Shown here piece by piece: positions 29,463-38,793 of a stretch of 64,000 nt of DNA (position 1 is the stretch's first letter; each line of letters begins with the position of its first letter). Source of the stretch: Microbacterium paraoxydans. GTDB taxonomy: Bacteria > Actinomycetota > Actinomycetes > Actinomycetales > Microbacteriaceae. The stretch is taken from the NCBI RefSeq assembly GCF_020524545.1, contig NZ_JAIVLG010000004.1:124001-188000 (forward strand). The letters are read 5' to 3'. The notes under the pieces are model-generated. The model was not told where the DNA came from. It ran no database searches and saw only the letters and a list, made by a program, of their open reading frames with translations. The position numbers and the translations under genes were made by a program.

Positions 29463-30905
29463 ATGTCATTTCTGGAATACGCTCCGGCACCGGAGTCCAC
29501 CGCGATCCTGAACCTCAAGGACAGCTACGGCCTGTTCATCGACGGCGAGTTCGTCGACGGCTCCGGCTCGTCCTTCTCCACCATCTCGCCGGCAAGCGAG
29601 AAGCACATCGCCGAGATCGCGTCGGCCAGTGATGAGGACGTCGACCGCGCGGTCGTCGCCGCTCGTCGCGCCTATGAGAAGACCTGGTCGAAGATGAGCG
29701 GCCGCGATCGCGGGAAGTACCTGTTCCGCATCGCTCGCCTCGTGCAGGAGCGCGCCCGCGAGCTCGCGGTCGCCGAGAGCCTCGACAACGGGAAGCCGAT
29801 CAAGGAGAGCCGCGACGTCGACGTGCCCCTCGTCGCCTCCTGGTTCTTCTACTACGCAGGGTGGGCGGACAAGCTCGATCACGCCGGACTCGGTGCGAAT
29901 CCGCGTGCACTCGGCGTCGCCGGACAGATCATCCCGTGGAACTTCCCCCTGCTGATGCTCGCGTGGAAGATCGCGCCCGCTCTCGCCGCCGGGAACACCG
30001 TCGTGCTCAAGCCCGCCGAGACCACCCCGCTGACCGCTCTCCTGTTCGCCGAGATCCTGCAACAGGCCGACCTTCCGGCCGGTGTCGTGAACATCGTGAC
30101 CGGGGCCGGCGCGACCGGCTCGACGCTGGTGCGCCACTCCGACGTGGACAAGGTCGCCTTCACGGGGTCCACGGGGGTCGGGCGGGACATCGCGCGCGCC
30201 GTTGCGGGAACGAACAAGAAGGTCACGCTGGAGCTCGGCGGCAAGGCCGCGAACATCGTGTTCGACGACGCGCCGATCGACCAGGCCGTCGAGGGCATCG
30301 TGAACGGCATCTTCTTCAATCAGGGACACGTGTGCTGCGCGGGAAGCCGTCTGCTCGTGCAGGAGTCGATCCACGACGAGGTCGTGGACCGCCTCAAGGC
30401 GCGCCTGTCGACGCTGCGCCTGGGGGATCCCCTCGACAAGAACACCGACATCGGTGCGATCAACTCCGCCGCCCAGCTCGCTCGCATCCGAGAGCTCAGC
30501 GACATCGGTGAGGCGGAGGGCGCGGAGCGGTGGACGGCCGACTGCGCCATCCCCGATCAGGGGTTCTGGTTCGCTCCGACCATCTTCACCGGAGTCGAGG
30601 CGTCGCACCGCATCGCCCGTGACGAGGTCTTCGGCCCGGTGCTGTCGGTGCTGACCTTCCGTACCCCCGCCGAGGCGATCGCGAAGGCCAACAACACGCC
30701 CTACGGTCTCTCCGCGGGCATCTGGTCGGACAAGGGGTCGCGCATCCTCGCGGTCGCCGATCGACTGCGCGCCGGCGTGATCTGGGCCAACACGTTCAAC
30801 CGATTCGACCCGTCGAGCCCGTTCGGCGGCTACAAGGAATCCGGGTACGGCCGCGAGGGCGGACGCCAGGGACTCACCGCCTACCTCAAGGGAGCCGCAG
30901 CATGA
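29463..30905 (+). CDS. Aldehyde dehydrogenase, catalytic partner
   Basis: A 480-residue NAD(P)-dependent aldehyde dehydrogenase. The catalytic machinery is complete: PWNFPLLM with the oxyanion Asn, the cofactor-binding KPAETTPL, the general base Glu in LELGGKAAN, the nucleophile C291 in NQGHVCCAGSR, and EVFGPVLSV. It lies 13 bases after deoC and overlaps the next gene by ATGA. Context points to oxidation of the acetaldehyde made by DeoC to acetate. In sequence style and in having a short dehydrogenase-like partner it recalls the ALDH16 group, in which an active and an inactive dehydrogenase domain are joined. The substrate is inferred. Confidence 0.9.
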   Translation: MSFLEYAPAPESTAILNLKDSYGLFIDGEFVDGSGSSFSTISPASEKHIAEIASASDEDVDRAVVAARRAYEKTWSKMSGRDRGKYLFRIARLVQERARELAVAESLDNGKPIKESRDVDVPLVASWFFYYAGWADKLDHAGLGANPRALGVAGQIIPWNFPLLMLAWKIAPALAAGNTVVLKPAETTPLTALLFAEILQQADLPAGVVNIVTGAGATGSTLVRHSDVDKVAFTGSTGVGRDIARAVAGTNKKVTLELGGKAANIVFDDAPIDQAVEGIVNGIFFNQGHVCCAGSRLLVQESIHDEVVDRLKARLSTLRLGDPLDKNTDIGAINSAAQLARIRELSDIGEAEGAERWTADCAIPDQGFWFAPTIFTGVEASHRIARDEVFGPVLSVLTFRTPAEAIAKANNTPYGLSAGIWSDKGSRILAVADRLRAGVIWANTFNRFDPSSPFGGYKESGYGREGGRQGLTAYLKGAAA

Positions 30906-31753
30906 GCAAGCGTCTGACCGTTCCGAAGACGTACAAGCTGGCGATCGGTGGAGCCTTCCCCCGAAGCGAGTCCGGACGCACCTACGAGGTGGTCTCGCCC
31001 AAGGGCACATTCCTCGCGAACGCCGCCAAGGGGTCGCGCAAGGATGCTCGCGACGCCGTCGTCGCCGCGCGTGCCGCGGTGAAGGGCTGGTCGGGGGCGA
31101 CCGCCTACAACCGCGGACAGGTCCTGTACCGCGTCGCCGAGGTGCTCGAAGGCCGAAGGGCGCAGTTCATCGACGAGATCGTGGCGCAGGAGGGGGTCTC
31201 GTCGTCCGCTGCGGCGACCCAGGTCGACGAGGCGATCGATCTGTGGGTCTGGTACGCCGGATGGTGCGACAAGTACACCCAGGTGGCCGGCAACGCGAAC
31301 CCCGTGTCGGGTCCGTACTTCAACATCTCCGTCCCCGAACCGACCGGCGTGGTGGCCATCGTCGCCCCGCAGGACTCGTCGCTGCTCGGACTGGTCTCGG
31401 TCGTCGCGCCGGCCCTGGTCGCGGGGAACACGGTCGTCGTCGTCGCGAGTGAGCGGCATCCGCTCTCGGCCATCAGCCTCGCAGAGGTCCTGGCCACGAG
31501 CGATGTCCCCGGCGGTGTCGTCAACGTGCTCACGGGCTCTCCGGCCGAGATCGCGCCGTGGCTCGCCTCGCATCAAGACGTGAACGCCCTCGATCTCGCC
31601 GGCGCCGGCGACCTCGACTGGGTCGACATGCAGATCGCGGCCGCCGACACGCTCAAGCGCGTGCTCACGCCGGGCGATGTCGTCGCCTCTCCGGAGCGCA
31701 TCGGCGCCTTCACCGAGGTGAAGACCGTCTGGCACACCAAGAGCATGGTCTGA
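30902..31753 (+). CDS. Truncated aldehyde dehydrogenase-like protein, probable pseudoenzyme
   Basis: A 283-residue protein homologous to the N-terminal, cofactor-binding part of aldehyde dehydrogenases. Where the active partner has PWNFP it has PQDSS, and where that has KPAETTP it has VASERHP. The oxyanion Asn and the NAD-binding Lys are therefore both lost. It then ends without any catalytic Cys domain. The frame is intact, the codon use matches its neighbours and the ATG overlaps the active gene, so it looks like a maintained subunit rather than decay. A structural or regulatory partner of the upstream dehydrogenase is the likeliest role. Confidence 0.8.
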   Translation: MSKRLTVPKTYKLAIGGAFPRSESGRTYEVVSPKGTFLANAAKGSRKDARDAVVAARAAVKGWSGATAYNRGQVLYRVAEVLEGRRAQFIDEIVAQEGVSSSAAATQVDEAIDLWVWYAGWCDKYTQVAGNANPVSGPYFNISVPEPTGVVAIVAPQDSSLLGLVSVVAPALVAGNTVVVVASERHPLSAISLAEVLATSDVPGGVVNVLTGSPAEIAPWLASHQDVNALDLAGAGDLDWVDMQIAAADTLKRVLTPGDVVASPERIGAFTEVKTVWHTKSMV

Positions 31754-31778
31754 TCCCCGTCCTCTGATCTCTCCGAAC

Positions 31779-31822
31779 GATGCGGCGTCTCGACCGGTGC
31801 ATACCGAGCGGGACGCCGCATC
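31779..31822 (+). terminator. Possible terminator after the deoxyribose operon
   Basis: GATGCGGCGTC and GACGCCGCATC are perfect 11-bp arms around a 22-base loop, 25 bases after the last gene. The loop is long, so efficiency is uncertain. Confidence 0.55.
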
Positions 31823-31878
31823 ATCGTCCGGCTTCCGACGTGTCCGCGCCAATGCGGCCCAGTGTCACATGCAGCGGT

Positions 31879-31884
31879 TAGGCT
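31879..31884 (+). promoter_or_regulatory. -10 box of clpX
   Basis: TAGGCT about 38 bases before the clpX ATG, with AGGAGG as SD (31910-31915). Confidence 0.45.
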
Positions 31885-31921
31885 CGAAGAACGATCTCTG
31901 ATCCCCCATAGGAGGACGCGC

Positions 31922-33190
31922 ATGGCACGCATCGGTGAAAGCGCTGACCTGTTCAAATGCTCTTTCTGCGGAAAGAGTCAGAAGCAGGTCCAGCAGCTCA
32001 TCGCCGGCCCCGGCGTGTACATCTGCGACGAGTGCGTCGAGTTGTGCAACGAGATCATCGAGGAACGGATGGCGGAGTCGTCCGCCGACGGGGCAGCGGA
32101 GTTCGAGTTGCCGAAGCCGCGCGAGATCTTCTCCTTCCTCGAGGAGTACGTCGTCGGTCAGGAACCCGCGAAGCGTGCTCTCGCGGTCGCGGTCTACAAC
32201 CACTACAAGCGAGTCCGAGCACACGGCACCCTGCAGACGGCGGAGCAGCGCGCCGAAGAAGTCGAGATCGCGAAGAGCAACATCCTCCTCATCGGCCCGA
32301 CGGGCTGCGGCAAGACCTATCTCGCGCAGACTCTCGCCAAGCGCCTCAACGTTCCCTTCGCCGTCGCGGATGCCACGGCGCTGACCGAGGCCGGCTATGT
32401 CGGCGAAGACGTCGAGAACATCCTGCTCAAGCTCATCCAGGCCGCGGACTACGACGTCAAGCGCGCCGAACAGGGCATCATCTACATCGACGAGGTCGAC
32501 AAGATCGCCCGCAAGGCGGAGAACCCGTCGATCACGCGTGACGTCTCGGGCGAGGGCGTGCAGCAGGCACTGCTCAAGATCATCGAGGGCACCGTCGCCT
32601 CGGTGCCCCCGCAGGGCGGACGCAAGCACCCGCATCAGGAGTTCCTGCAGATTGACACGTCGAACGTGCTGTTCATCGTCGCCGGTGCCTTCGCAGGCCT
32701 GGAGGACATCGTGTCGGCGCGAGTCGGCAAGCACGGTATCGGCTTCGGCGCCCCGCTGCACGACAAGGGCAAAGACCTCGATCTGTTCAGCGAAGTGCTC
32801 CCGGAGGACCTGCACAAGTTCGGCCTGATCCCCGAGTTCATCGGGCGCCTTCCCGTCGTCACGAACGTGTCGCCCCTCGATCAGGACGCCCTGATCGACA
32901 TCCTCACCGGACCGCGCAATGCTCTGGTGAAGCAGTACCAGCGCATGTTCGAGATCGACGGCGTGCAGCTCGAGTTCGAAGAGGAAGCACTGCGAGCGAT
33001 CGCCGACCTCGCCGTCGAACGCAAGACCGGCGCACGTGGTCTCCGCGCGATCCTCGAAGATGTCCTCGGACCGATCATGTTCGAGATCCCCTCGGCCGAA
33101 GACGTCGCCAAGGTCATCGTGACCCGTGCGGCCGTTGAAGAGGGCGCACCGCCGACCATCGTGATGGAGCGCAAGCGCAAGAGCGCCTGA
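31922..33190 (+). CDS. clpX: ATP-dependent Clp protease ATP-binding subunit ClpX
   Basis: A 422-residue AAA+ unfoldase that threads substrates into ClpP. The N-terminal zinc-binding domain has CSFCGKS and CDECVELC (C4). Walker A is [12 protein letters not shown], Walker [11 protein letters not shown], and the pore and sensor regions are present. The ATG giving [17 protein letters not shown], with SD AGGAGG, is preferred over upstream in-frame starts. It is separated from clpP1-clpP2 by the deoxyribose operon instead of being adjacent. Confidence 0.97.
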   Translation: MARIGESADLFKCSFCGKSQKQVQQLIAGPGVYICDECVELCNEIIEERMAESSADGAAEFELPKPREIFSFLEEYVVGQEPAKRALAVAVYNHYKRVRAHGTLQTAEQRAEEVEIAKSNILLIGPTGCGKTYLAQTLAKRLNVPFAVADATALTEAGYVGEDVENILLKLIQAADYDVKRAEQGIIYIDEVDKIARKAENPSITRDVSGEGVQQALLKIIEGTVASVPPQGGRKHPHQEFLQIDTSNVLFIVAGAFAGLEDIVSARVGKHGIGFGAPLHDKGKDLDLFSEVLPEDLHKFGLIPEFIGRLPVVTNVSPLDQDALIDILTGPRNALVKQYQRMFEIDGVQLEFEEEALRAIADLAVERKTGARGLRAILEDVLGPIMFEIPSAEDVAKVIVTRAAVEEGAPPTIVMERKRKSA

Positions 33191-33317
33191 GGGTTCCGGC
33201 CGATGCTCGCCGGGGTGAAAGGGACGGGCGTGTGAAGGTAGCTATGGAGCCCAGGAGCGTCACCGTCGATGGCTCGCCGTGGAGATGGCGATGACACACG
33301 GATCGCCGACCTGCAGT

Positions 33318-33449
33318 TCACTCTCCGCAGCCGGTGTTCTCGAGGAATCGGTGGACGTGGTCGTCCGACAGCGAGCCGAAATCGAGTTCCGTTACGCCTG
33401 AGACCGTGTCGGACGCGCCCGCGTGTCTCTTCTCAGGTGTTGAGCCCAC
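33318..33449 (-). CDS. Possible small protein downstream of the M3 peptidase gene
   Basis: A 43-residue reading frame on the minus strand from GTG 33449, overlapping the last 17 bases of the peptidase gene in another frame. The second half, TELDFGSLSDDHVHRFLENTGCGE, has strong actinobacterial third-position GC bias and reads like a real C-terminus (short: LDFGSLSDDHVHRFLE). No good SD was found and I recognise no family. It could be a small gene coupled to the peptidase or the remnant of a longer one. The rest of the 33191-33432 gap shows nothing else convincing. Confidence 0.3.
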   Translation of the reverse strand: MGSTPEKRHAGASDTVSGVTELDFGSLSDDHVHRFLENTGCGE

Positions 33450-35484
33450 GCCGTTTCAGGAGTGGTTCGATCTCGGCGTCGCGTCCACGGAAGTCACGGT
33501 AGGCAGCGAGGGGATCCATCGAGCCTCCCACCCCGAGGAGCCGGTCGCGGAACCTGTCGCCGTTGCCACGAGTGAGACCGCCGTTTTCGCGGAACCACTC
33601 GACCGTATCGGCGTCGAGCACCTCGCTCCAGATGTACGAGTAGTAGCCGGCGCTGTATCCGCCGGAGAACACGTGGGCGAAGTAGGTGGAGGAGTAGCGC
33701 GTCGGCACCGCCGGATCATCCAGGCCGATGTCCGCCAACGCGGCAGCTTCGAACGCCGCGACGTCGGCGACCTCCGCTTCGGCGCCCAGTCGGTGCCACG
33801 CCTGGTCGAGCCAGGCCGCAGCGAGATACTCGCTCGTCGCGTGGCCCTGGTCGAACGCCTCGGTGGCGCGCAGACGCTCCACGATCGCGGGATCCAGCGG
33901 TGCGCCCGTCTCATGATGACGCGCGTAGTTGTCGAGGACCTCCGGCCACAGGATCCACATCTCGTTCACCTGGCTCGGGAACTCGACGAAGTCGCGGAAC
34001 ACGTTCGTGCCCGCGAAGTGCGGGTACGTCACACGCGCGAAGAGTCCGTGCAGGGCGTGCCCGAACTCGTGGAACAGAGTGGTCACCTCGTCGAGGGTCA
34101 ACAGGGTCGGCTCCCCGTCACCCGGCAGCGGCACGTTCAGGTTGTTCACCACGACGGGAGCCGTCCCGCGCAGCCGCGACTGACTCACGATCGCGTTCAT
34201 CCAGGCACCGCCGCGCTTCGAGTCTCGGGTGTAGAGGTCGAGCACGTACAGGCCGAGGGGCGAGTCATCGGCGTTGCGCACTTCGAAGACCCGCGCACCG
34301 GGGTGGTAGGCGACGAGATCCTCACGCTCGGCGAAGCTCACGCCGTACAGTCGGGTCGCCGCGAAGAAGACACCGTCTCGGAGGACCCGCTCCGCCTCGA
34401 ACCAGGGGCGCAGGGCGCTGGTGTCGATGTCGTAGCGCGCTGTGCGGACCCGCTCGGTGTAGAACGCCCAGTCGTGGGCTTCGACGGTGAACGGCTCAGG
34501 CTCGGTCTCGTCGACGATCGCCTGAAGCGCCGCCCGCTCTTCGCGCGCATTCCGCGCTGCGGGGCCGGCGAGCCGTCGCAGCATCCGCTCGACCGCGTCC
34601 GGAGTACCCGCTGTCTCGTCGGCGGTGACGTAGGCGGCGTGCGATTCGTATCCCAGCAGCGCGGCTCGCTCCGCGCGCAGACCTACTATCTCGGTCAGCA
34701 CGGCGCGGTTGTCGTTCGCGTTGCCACGGGAAGCCCGGGAGAGCGATGCGGCCATGATGCGCCGACGAGACTCCCGCACGCGCAGCTGGGCCAGCGCAGG
34801 GTGCCCGGTGAAGAGCGGGAGTGTGATGAGGAACTTCCCCTCCAGTCCTCGGTCGGCCGCCGCACGTCTGGTTGCCGAGAGCTCACCGCTGCTCAGACCC
34901 TCCAGTTCGGCGGCGGAGTCGAAGACGACGGCGAGGTCGTTCGTGTCGTTGAGCAGGTTGCGCTCGAAGGTGTTCGTCAACGTCGACAGTCGTTGGTTCA
35001 ACGCGGTCAGCCGGGTCTTGGCCTCGTCGTCGAGGCCTGCGCCCGCGTGCGTCATCTCCTGGTGATGACGCTCCACCAGATACCGCTGTTCGGCGTCGAG
35101 GTTCAGCGAATCCCGGTGCTCGAACACCTGCCGTATCCGCCAGTACAGGGCGCCGTCGAGTGCGATCGCGTCGTGGTGCGCGGCCATGAGCGGCGCGAGC
35201 TGCTCGTCGAGCTCCTGGATGTCGGGCGTCGCGTCGGCGGAGCTGACGGTGTAGAAGATGTGCGCGACGCGGTCGAGCAGTTCACCGGAGCGCTCCAGAG
35301 CCTCCACGGTGTTCTCGAACGTCGGCATCGACCGGACCATCGTGATGCGCCGGATCTCACGGAGCTGCTCGTCGAACCCGGCCCGGAACGCGGGGAGATA
35401 GTGCTCCGGCCGGATCGCCGAGTAGTCGGGGAGGCCGTAGGGGAGCGGTGACGGCTGCAGCAACGGGTTCGTGGCGTCGGTCAT
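33433..35484 (-). CDS. dcp: M3-family metallopeptidase (peptidyl-dipeptidase Dcp / oligopeptidase A type)
   Basis: A 683-residue cytoplasmic zinc peptidase. The zinc site is LFHEFGHALHGLFA with the downstream FVEFPSQVNEMW glutamate. The N-terminus (YGLPDYSAIRPEHYLPAFRAGFDE) and the C-terminal YSSTYFAHVFSGGYSAGYYSYIWSEV (short: FSGGYSAGYYSY) are characteristic of Dcp and related M3 enzymes. It trims short peptides; dipeptide release from the C-terminus is the Dcp activity, but oligopeptidase activity is equally possible. The ATG lies six bases from a minus-strand TAGGCT, so it is probably leaderless. Confidence 0.92.
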   Translation of the reverse strand: MTDATNPLLQPSPLPYGLPDYSAIRPEHYLPAFRAGFDEQLREIRRITMVRSMPTFENTVEALERSGELLDRVAHIFYTVSSADATPDIQELDEQLAPLMAAHHDAIALDGALYWRIRQVFEHRDSLNLDAEQRYLVERHHQEMTHAGAGLDDEAKTRLTALNQRLSTLTNTFERNLLNDTNDLAVVFDSAAELEGLSSGELSATRRAAADRGLEGKFLITLPLFTGHPALAQLRVRESRRRIMAASLSRASRGNANDNRAVLTEIVGLRAERAALLGYESHAAYVTADETAGTPDAVERMLRRLAGPAARNAREERAALQAIVDETEPEPFTVEAHDWAFYTERVRTARYDIDTSALRPWFEAERVLRDGVFFAATRLYGVSFAEREDLVAYHPGARVFEVRNADDSPLGLYVLDLYTRDSKRGGAWMNAIVSQSRLRGTAPVVVNNLNVPLPGDGEPTLLTLDEVTTLFHEFGHALHGLFARVTYPHFAGTNVFRDFVEFPSQVNEMWILWPEVLDNYARHHETGAPLDPAIVERLRATEAFDQGHATSEYLAAAWLDQAWHRLGAEAEVADVAAFEAAALADIGLDDPAVPTRYSSTYFAHVFSGGYSAGYYSYIWSEVLDADTVEWFRENGGLTRGNGDRFRDRLLGVGGSMDPLAAYRDFRGRDAEIEPLLKRRGLNT

Positions 35485-35490
35485 CCTCCG

Positions 35491-35496
35491 AGCCTA
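35491..35496 (-). promoter_or_regulatory. -10 box of the M3 peptidase gene (leaderless)
   Basis: TAGGCT on the minus strand, six bases before the ATG at 35484. The LysR gene ends just upstream. Confidence 0.5.
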
Positions 35497-35515
35497 TCCA
35501 CCGACCCGTGCGGGC

Positions 35516-36433
35516 TCAGGAATCGTCGCGGCTCAGACGCGTCATCACCCGTCGCAGCGCCTCCACGACGGTGCGGACGGAGCGCCGACGCAGGTTCTCC
35601 GGGCGCGCGAGCAGATCGATCATCCGATGGGTGCTCACTCCCTCGAGCGGGATGCGGACGATGTCGCGGTCGTCGACGCTGCGCGATGTGTATCGCGGCA
35701 ACATCCCGAGCACACCGCCGGCGGCGACGACGGCGGAGACCGCGCCGTAGTCGTTGATGCGGTGATGGATCTCGATGGGCCGGTTGGCGACGGCCGCTAC
35801 AGCGCGGAGCACGTCATCGGGCGAGTACCCGATGCGACTGGTGACCCACCTCTCCCCTGCGACATCGGCAGGGGTGAGGCTCGATCGGGTGGACAGCGGG
35901 TGCGAGGTCGACACGGCGACGTCGAGCGGCTCGCGCACGAGCGTCAGGCTCCGCATGCCCGGCGTCGGCCAGGGCGCCGAATGCTCCATGCGGTGCGCGA
36001 GGACGAGATCGTAGCGGGCTGTCAGTGCGGGGAACTCGCTCTGAGCGACATCCTCGTCGGTCATCTGCACGCTGGGCGCGGCCTCGTCGCCCGCGAACTC
36101 ACGCAGCAACGGTCCGAACAGCGCCTGGCCCACGCTATGGAATCCGCTGACGCTGACGACGCCGGTCGGCGCGTCCTCGAACGCCTCCACGGCGTGTCTG
36201 GCTGCGGCCATGGCATCGATCGCCTCGGTCGCCGCTGCCGCGAGAACCTCGCCGGCGGGGGTGAGGGAGAGAGTCCGACCCTGCCGTGTCGTGAGGGGGG
36301 TGGGGAAACCTCGCTGGAGTGCCGTGAGCTGTTGAGACACCGCGGAGGGGGTGACGCGGAGAGCGTCGGCCACGGCCGTGACGCTCCCGAGCGCGCCGAG
36401 TTCGCGCAAGATCTGCAACTGATGGAGTTCCAC
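35516..36433 (-). CDS. LysR-family transcriptional regulator, divergent from tdh-kbl
   Basis: A 305-residue regulator: an N-terminal winged helix (HQLQILRELGALGSVTAVADALRVTPSAVSQQLTALQ, residues about 4-40; short: VTPSAVSQQLTALQ) and a periplasmic-binding-protein-like effector domain (PTGVVSVSGFHSVGQALFGPLL). It starts at a GTG six bases from a minus-strand TAATGT box, so it is probably leaderless. The intergenic TTAGC-N4-GCTAA dyad is a fitting LysR site. By position it should control tdh-kbl; threonine, glycine or a derivative would be the guess for its effector, without direct evidence. Confidence 0.87.
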   Translation of the reverse strand: MELHQLQILRELGALGSVTAVADALRVTPSAVSQQLTALQRGFPTPLTTRQGRTLSLTPAGEVLAAAATEAIDAMAAARHAVEAFEDAPTGVVSVSGFHSVGQALFGPLLREFAGDEAAPSVQMTDEDVAQSEFPALTARYDLVLAHRMEHSAPWPTPGMRSLTLVREPLDVAVSTSHPLSTRSSLTPADVAGERWVTSRIGYSPDDVLRAVAAVANRPIEIHHRINDYGAVSAVVAAGGVLGMLPRYTSRSVDDRDIVRIPLEGVSTHRMIDLLARPENLRRRSVRTVVEALRRVMTRLSRDDS

Positions 36434-36439
36434 CGCGAC

Positions 36440-36445
36440 ACATTA
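36440..36445 (-). promoter_or_regulatory. -10 box of the LysR gene (leaderless)
   Basis: TAATGT on the minus strand, six bases before the GTG at 36433. It overlaps the left end of the dyad at 36443-36456, which would allow autorepression. Confidence 0.5.
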
Positions 36446-36456
36446 GCATTCGCTAA
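36443..36456. promoter_or_regulatory. LysR-type operator between the LysR gene and tdh
   Basis: TTAGC-ATTC-GCTAA contains the T-N11-A core typical of LysR sites. It lies 10 bases from the LysR start and 60 bases from the tdh start, in an 82-base divergent gap. Confidence 0.55.
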
Positions 36457-36515
36457 ATGATCACTGCAGACGATGGTGATTGCTCTACATGGTCGGATGC
36501 GGTGGGATCGGAAGC

Positions 36516-37559
36516 ATGAAGGCACTGTTCAAGGACGCACCGGGTGCCGGGCTGGAGCTCGTCGAGCGTCCGGATCCGACCGCCGGCCCCGATGAGGTCG
36601 TGATCCGGGTCCTGCGCACCGGTATCTGCGGCACCGACCTGCACATCCTCCGCTGGGACGACTGGGCGGCCTCGGCGATCACCGCTCCGCTGATACCCGG
36701 TCATGAGTTCTACGGCGAGGTCGTCGAGGTGGGGCCCTCGGTGCACGACATCGCCGTCGGGGACCGCGTCTCGGGAGAAGGGCACATCGTGTGCGGCACG
36801 TGCCGCAACTGTCGGGCGGGGCGTCGTCAGATGTGCATCCGCACGATCGGTCTCGGGCTGCAGCGGGACGGTGCCTTCGCGGAGTTCCTCGCGTTGCCTG
36901 CCGCGAACGTCTGGGTGCACCACGCAGAGGTGACACCGGAGCTCGGGGCGATCTTCGATCCGCTCGGGAACGCCGTCCACACGGCGCTGACCTTCCCGCT
37001 GGTCGGAGAAGACGTCCTGGTGACGGGCTGCGGACCGATCGGACTCATGGCGATCGCGGTCGCCCGGCACGCCGGAGCCCGTTTCATCGCGGCGACCGAC
37101 GTGAGCGCGCCGCGGCTGGAGATGGCTCGCCGAATGGGGGCCGACGAAGTCGTCGACGTATCGGTGCGGGACATCCGCGATGCACAGCAGGCGCTGGGCA
37201 TGCGGGAGGGCTTCGACATCGGGTTCGAGATGAGCGGCGCGGCCTCGGCGTTGCCGGCTCTGATCGACAACATGAACCACGGCGGACGCATCGCCATGCT
37301 CGGCCTGCCGAGCAGCGGTTTCGAGATCGACTGGGGCAAGCTGGTCACCCACATGCTCACGATCAAGGGGATCTACGGTCGCGAGATGTTCGAGACCTGG
37401 AACGCGATGGGAGCGATGCTCCAGACGAGCGCGACCCTGCGCGATGCCATCGGGCGTGTGATCGCCGACGTCGTCCCGGCGCGCGACTGGCAACGAGGCT
37501 TCGCCGCGGCGGAGTCGGCGGGAACGGGCAAGATCATCCTCGACTGGACGGAGCTGTGA
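36516..37559 (+). CDS. tdh: L-threonine 3-dehydrogenase
   Basis: A 347-residue zinc-dependent medium-chain dehydrogenase oxidising L-threonine to 2-amino-3-oxobutyrate with NAD. Catalytic zinc ligands are in [10 protein letters not shown] and the [14 protein letters not shown] loop. The structural zinc site has [15 protein letters not shown], the NAD-binding [15 protein letters not shown] is complete, and the C-terminal [16 protein letters not shown] is typical of Tdh. The ATG giving [10 protein letters not shown] is chosen. Its stop shares a base with the kbl ATG (TGATG), so the unstable ketoacid can be handed directly to Kbl. Confidence 0.95.
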   Translation: MKALFKDAPGAGLELVERPDPTAGPDEVVIRVLRTGICGTDLHILRWDDWAASAITAPLIPGHEFYGEVVEVGPSVHDIAVGDRVSGEGHIVCGTCRNCRAGRRQMCIRTIGLGLQRDGAFAEFLALPAANVWVHHAEVTPELGAIFDPLGNAVHTALTFPLVGEDVLVTGCGPIGLMAIAVARHAGARFIAATDVSAPRLEMARRMGADEVVDVSVRDIRDAQQALGMREGFDIGFEMSGAASALPALIDNMNHGGRIAMLGLPSSGFEIDWGKLVTHMLTIKGIYGREMFETWNAMGAMLQTSATLRDAIGRVIADVVPARDWQRGFAAAESAGTGKIILDWTEL

Positions 37560-38737
37560 TGTACGGAACCTTCAAGGACCACGTGGCGGGAGAGCTGGCG
37601 GCCATCGAGGAGGCCGGGCTCACCAAACACGAGCGCGGCATTCGCGGCCCCCAGAGTGCCGAGATCACGGCCGATGGGATGGAGGTGTTGAACTTCTGCG
37701 CGAACAACTACCTCGGCCTCGCCGACGACCCGCGCATCCTGGAGGCGGCGACCGGGGCGCTGCAGGAGTGGGGCTACGGTCTCGCGAGCGTCCGCTTCAT
37801 CTGCGGTACGCAGGAACAGCATCTCGAGCTCGAACGCCGCCTCGCCGACTTCCTCGGGACGGACGAGGCGATCCTCTACTCGTCGTGTTTCGATGCGAAC
37901 GGGGGAGTGTTCGAGACGCTCTTCTCCGCGGAGGACGCCATCATCTCGGACGAGCTCAACCACGCGTCGATCATCGACGGCATCCGGCTCTCGAAGGCGC
38001 GCAGGCTCCGCTATCGCAATCGCGACATGGCCGACCTCGAGGAGCAGCTGCGGGCGGCGTCGGACGCGCGTCACCGAGTCATCGTGACTGACGGGGTCTT
38101 CTCGATGGACGGCTACATCGCACCCCTCGCGGAGATCTGCGACCTCGCCGAGCGCTACGACGCCCTGGTGTTCGTGGACGATTCCCATGCCGTCGGGTTC
38201 GTGGGGGAGAACGGCAGGGGGACGCCCGAGCTCTGCGGGGTGGCCGACCGCGTCGACATCTACACCGGAACGTTCGGGAAGGCCTTGGGCGGAGCCTCCG
38301 GCGGCTACGTGGCATCGCATGCGGAGATCGTCGCGCTGCTGCGTCAGCGTTCGCGCCCCTATCTGTTCTCCAACACGCTCGCGCCCGCGATCGTTGCCGG
38401 GACCCTGACCGCACTCGATCTCGTGGAGGGGTCGGCAGAGCTCCGATCGCGTCTGCGCAGCAATGCGGCACTCTTCCGCGAGCGGATGGAAGCCGAGGGA
38501 TTCGACCTGCTTCCCGGTGAGCACCCGATCGTCCCGGTGATGTTCGGGGATGCCGCGAAGACGGCGCGAATCGCTCACGAGATGCAGGAGCGCGGCGTCT
38601 ACGTCACGGCCTTCAGCTTCCCGGTCGTCCCCCGCGATCTGGCGCGGATTCGTGTGCAACTGTCGGCGGCGCACACGCCGGAGCAGGTGGAGAGGTGTGT
38701 CGCGGCGTTCGTCGCGGCTCGTGCTGCCGTCGCGTAG
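37559..38737 (+). CDS. kbl: Glycine C-acetyltransferase (2-amino-3-ketobutyrate CoA ligase)
   Basis: A 392-residue PLP enzyme of the alpha-oxoamine synthase family. It cleaves 2-amino-3-oxobutyrate with CoA to glycine and acetyl-CoA. The PLP lysine is in [15 protein letters not shown], with [17 protein letters not shown] before it and the [15 protein letters not shown] region near the N-terminus. With tdh it forms the threonine-to-glycine pathway. The opening [21 protein letters not shown] is as in E. coli Kbl. Confidence 0.95.
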   Translation: MYGTFKDHVAGELAAIEEAGLTKHERGIRGPQSAEITADGMEVLNFCANNYLGLADDPRILEAATGALQEWGYGLASVRFICGTQEQHLELERRLADFLGTDEAILYSSCFDANGGVFETLFSAEDAIISDELNHASIIDGIRLSKARRLRYRNRDMADLEEQLRAASDARHRVIVTDGVFSMDGYIAPLAEICDLAERYDALVFVDDSHAVGFVGENGRGTPELCGVADRVDIYTGTFGKALGGASGGYVASHAEIVALLRQRSRPYLFSNTLAPAIVAGTLTALDLVEGSAELRSRLRSNAALFRERMEAEGFDLLPGEHPIVPVMFGDAAKTARIAHEMQERGVYVTAFSFPVVPRDLARIRVQLSAAHTPEQVERCVAAFVAARAAVA

Positions 38738-38744
38738 ACAGGAG

Positions 38745-38790
38745 TGCAAAGAAATGCTTGCAAAGACGTCTTTGCAAGAGTATCTTTGCA
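38745..38790. promoter_or_regulatory. Four-half-site palindromic operator enclosing the arsR-type promoter
   Basis: TGCAAAG occurs at 38745-38751 and 38759-38765, and its complement CTTTGCA at 38770-38776 and 38784-38790. The central 22 bases (38757-38778) are a perfect palindrome with arm CTTGCAAAGAC. Half-sites are spaced 14 bases apart on each side. The -35 TTGCAA (38758-38763), a 17-base spacer and the -10 TATCTT (38781-38786) all lie inside, and the ATG follows seven bases after the -10. Tight autorepression is expected. Confidence 0.8.
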
Positions 38791-38793
38791 TAC

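Noticed and set aside
30902..31753. Short aldehyde dehydrogenase gene as a decayed pseudogene
   Set aside because: The frame is intact, it is coupled to the active gene, and specific active-site replacements rather than random breaks are seen. It looks maintained.
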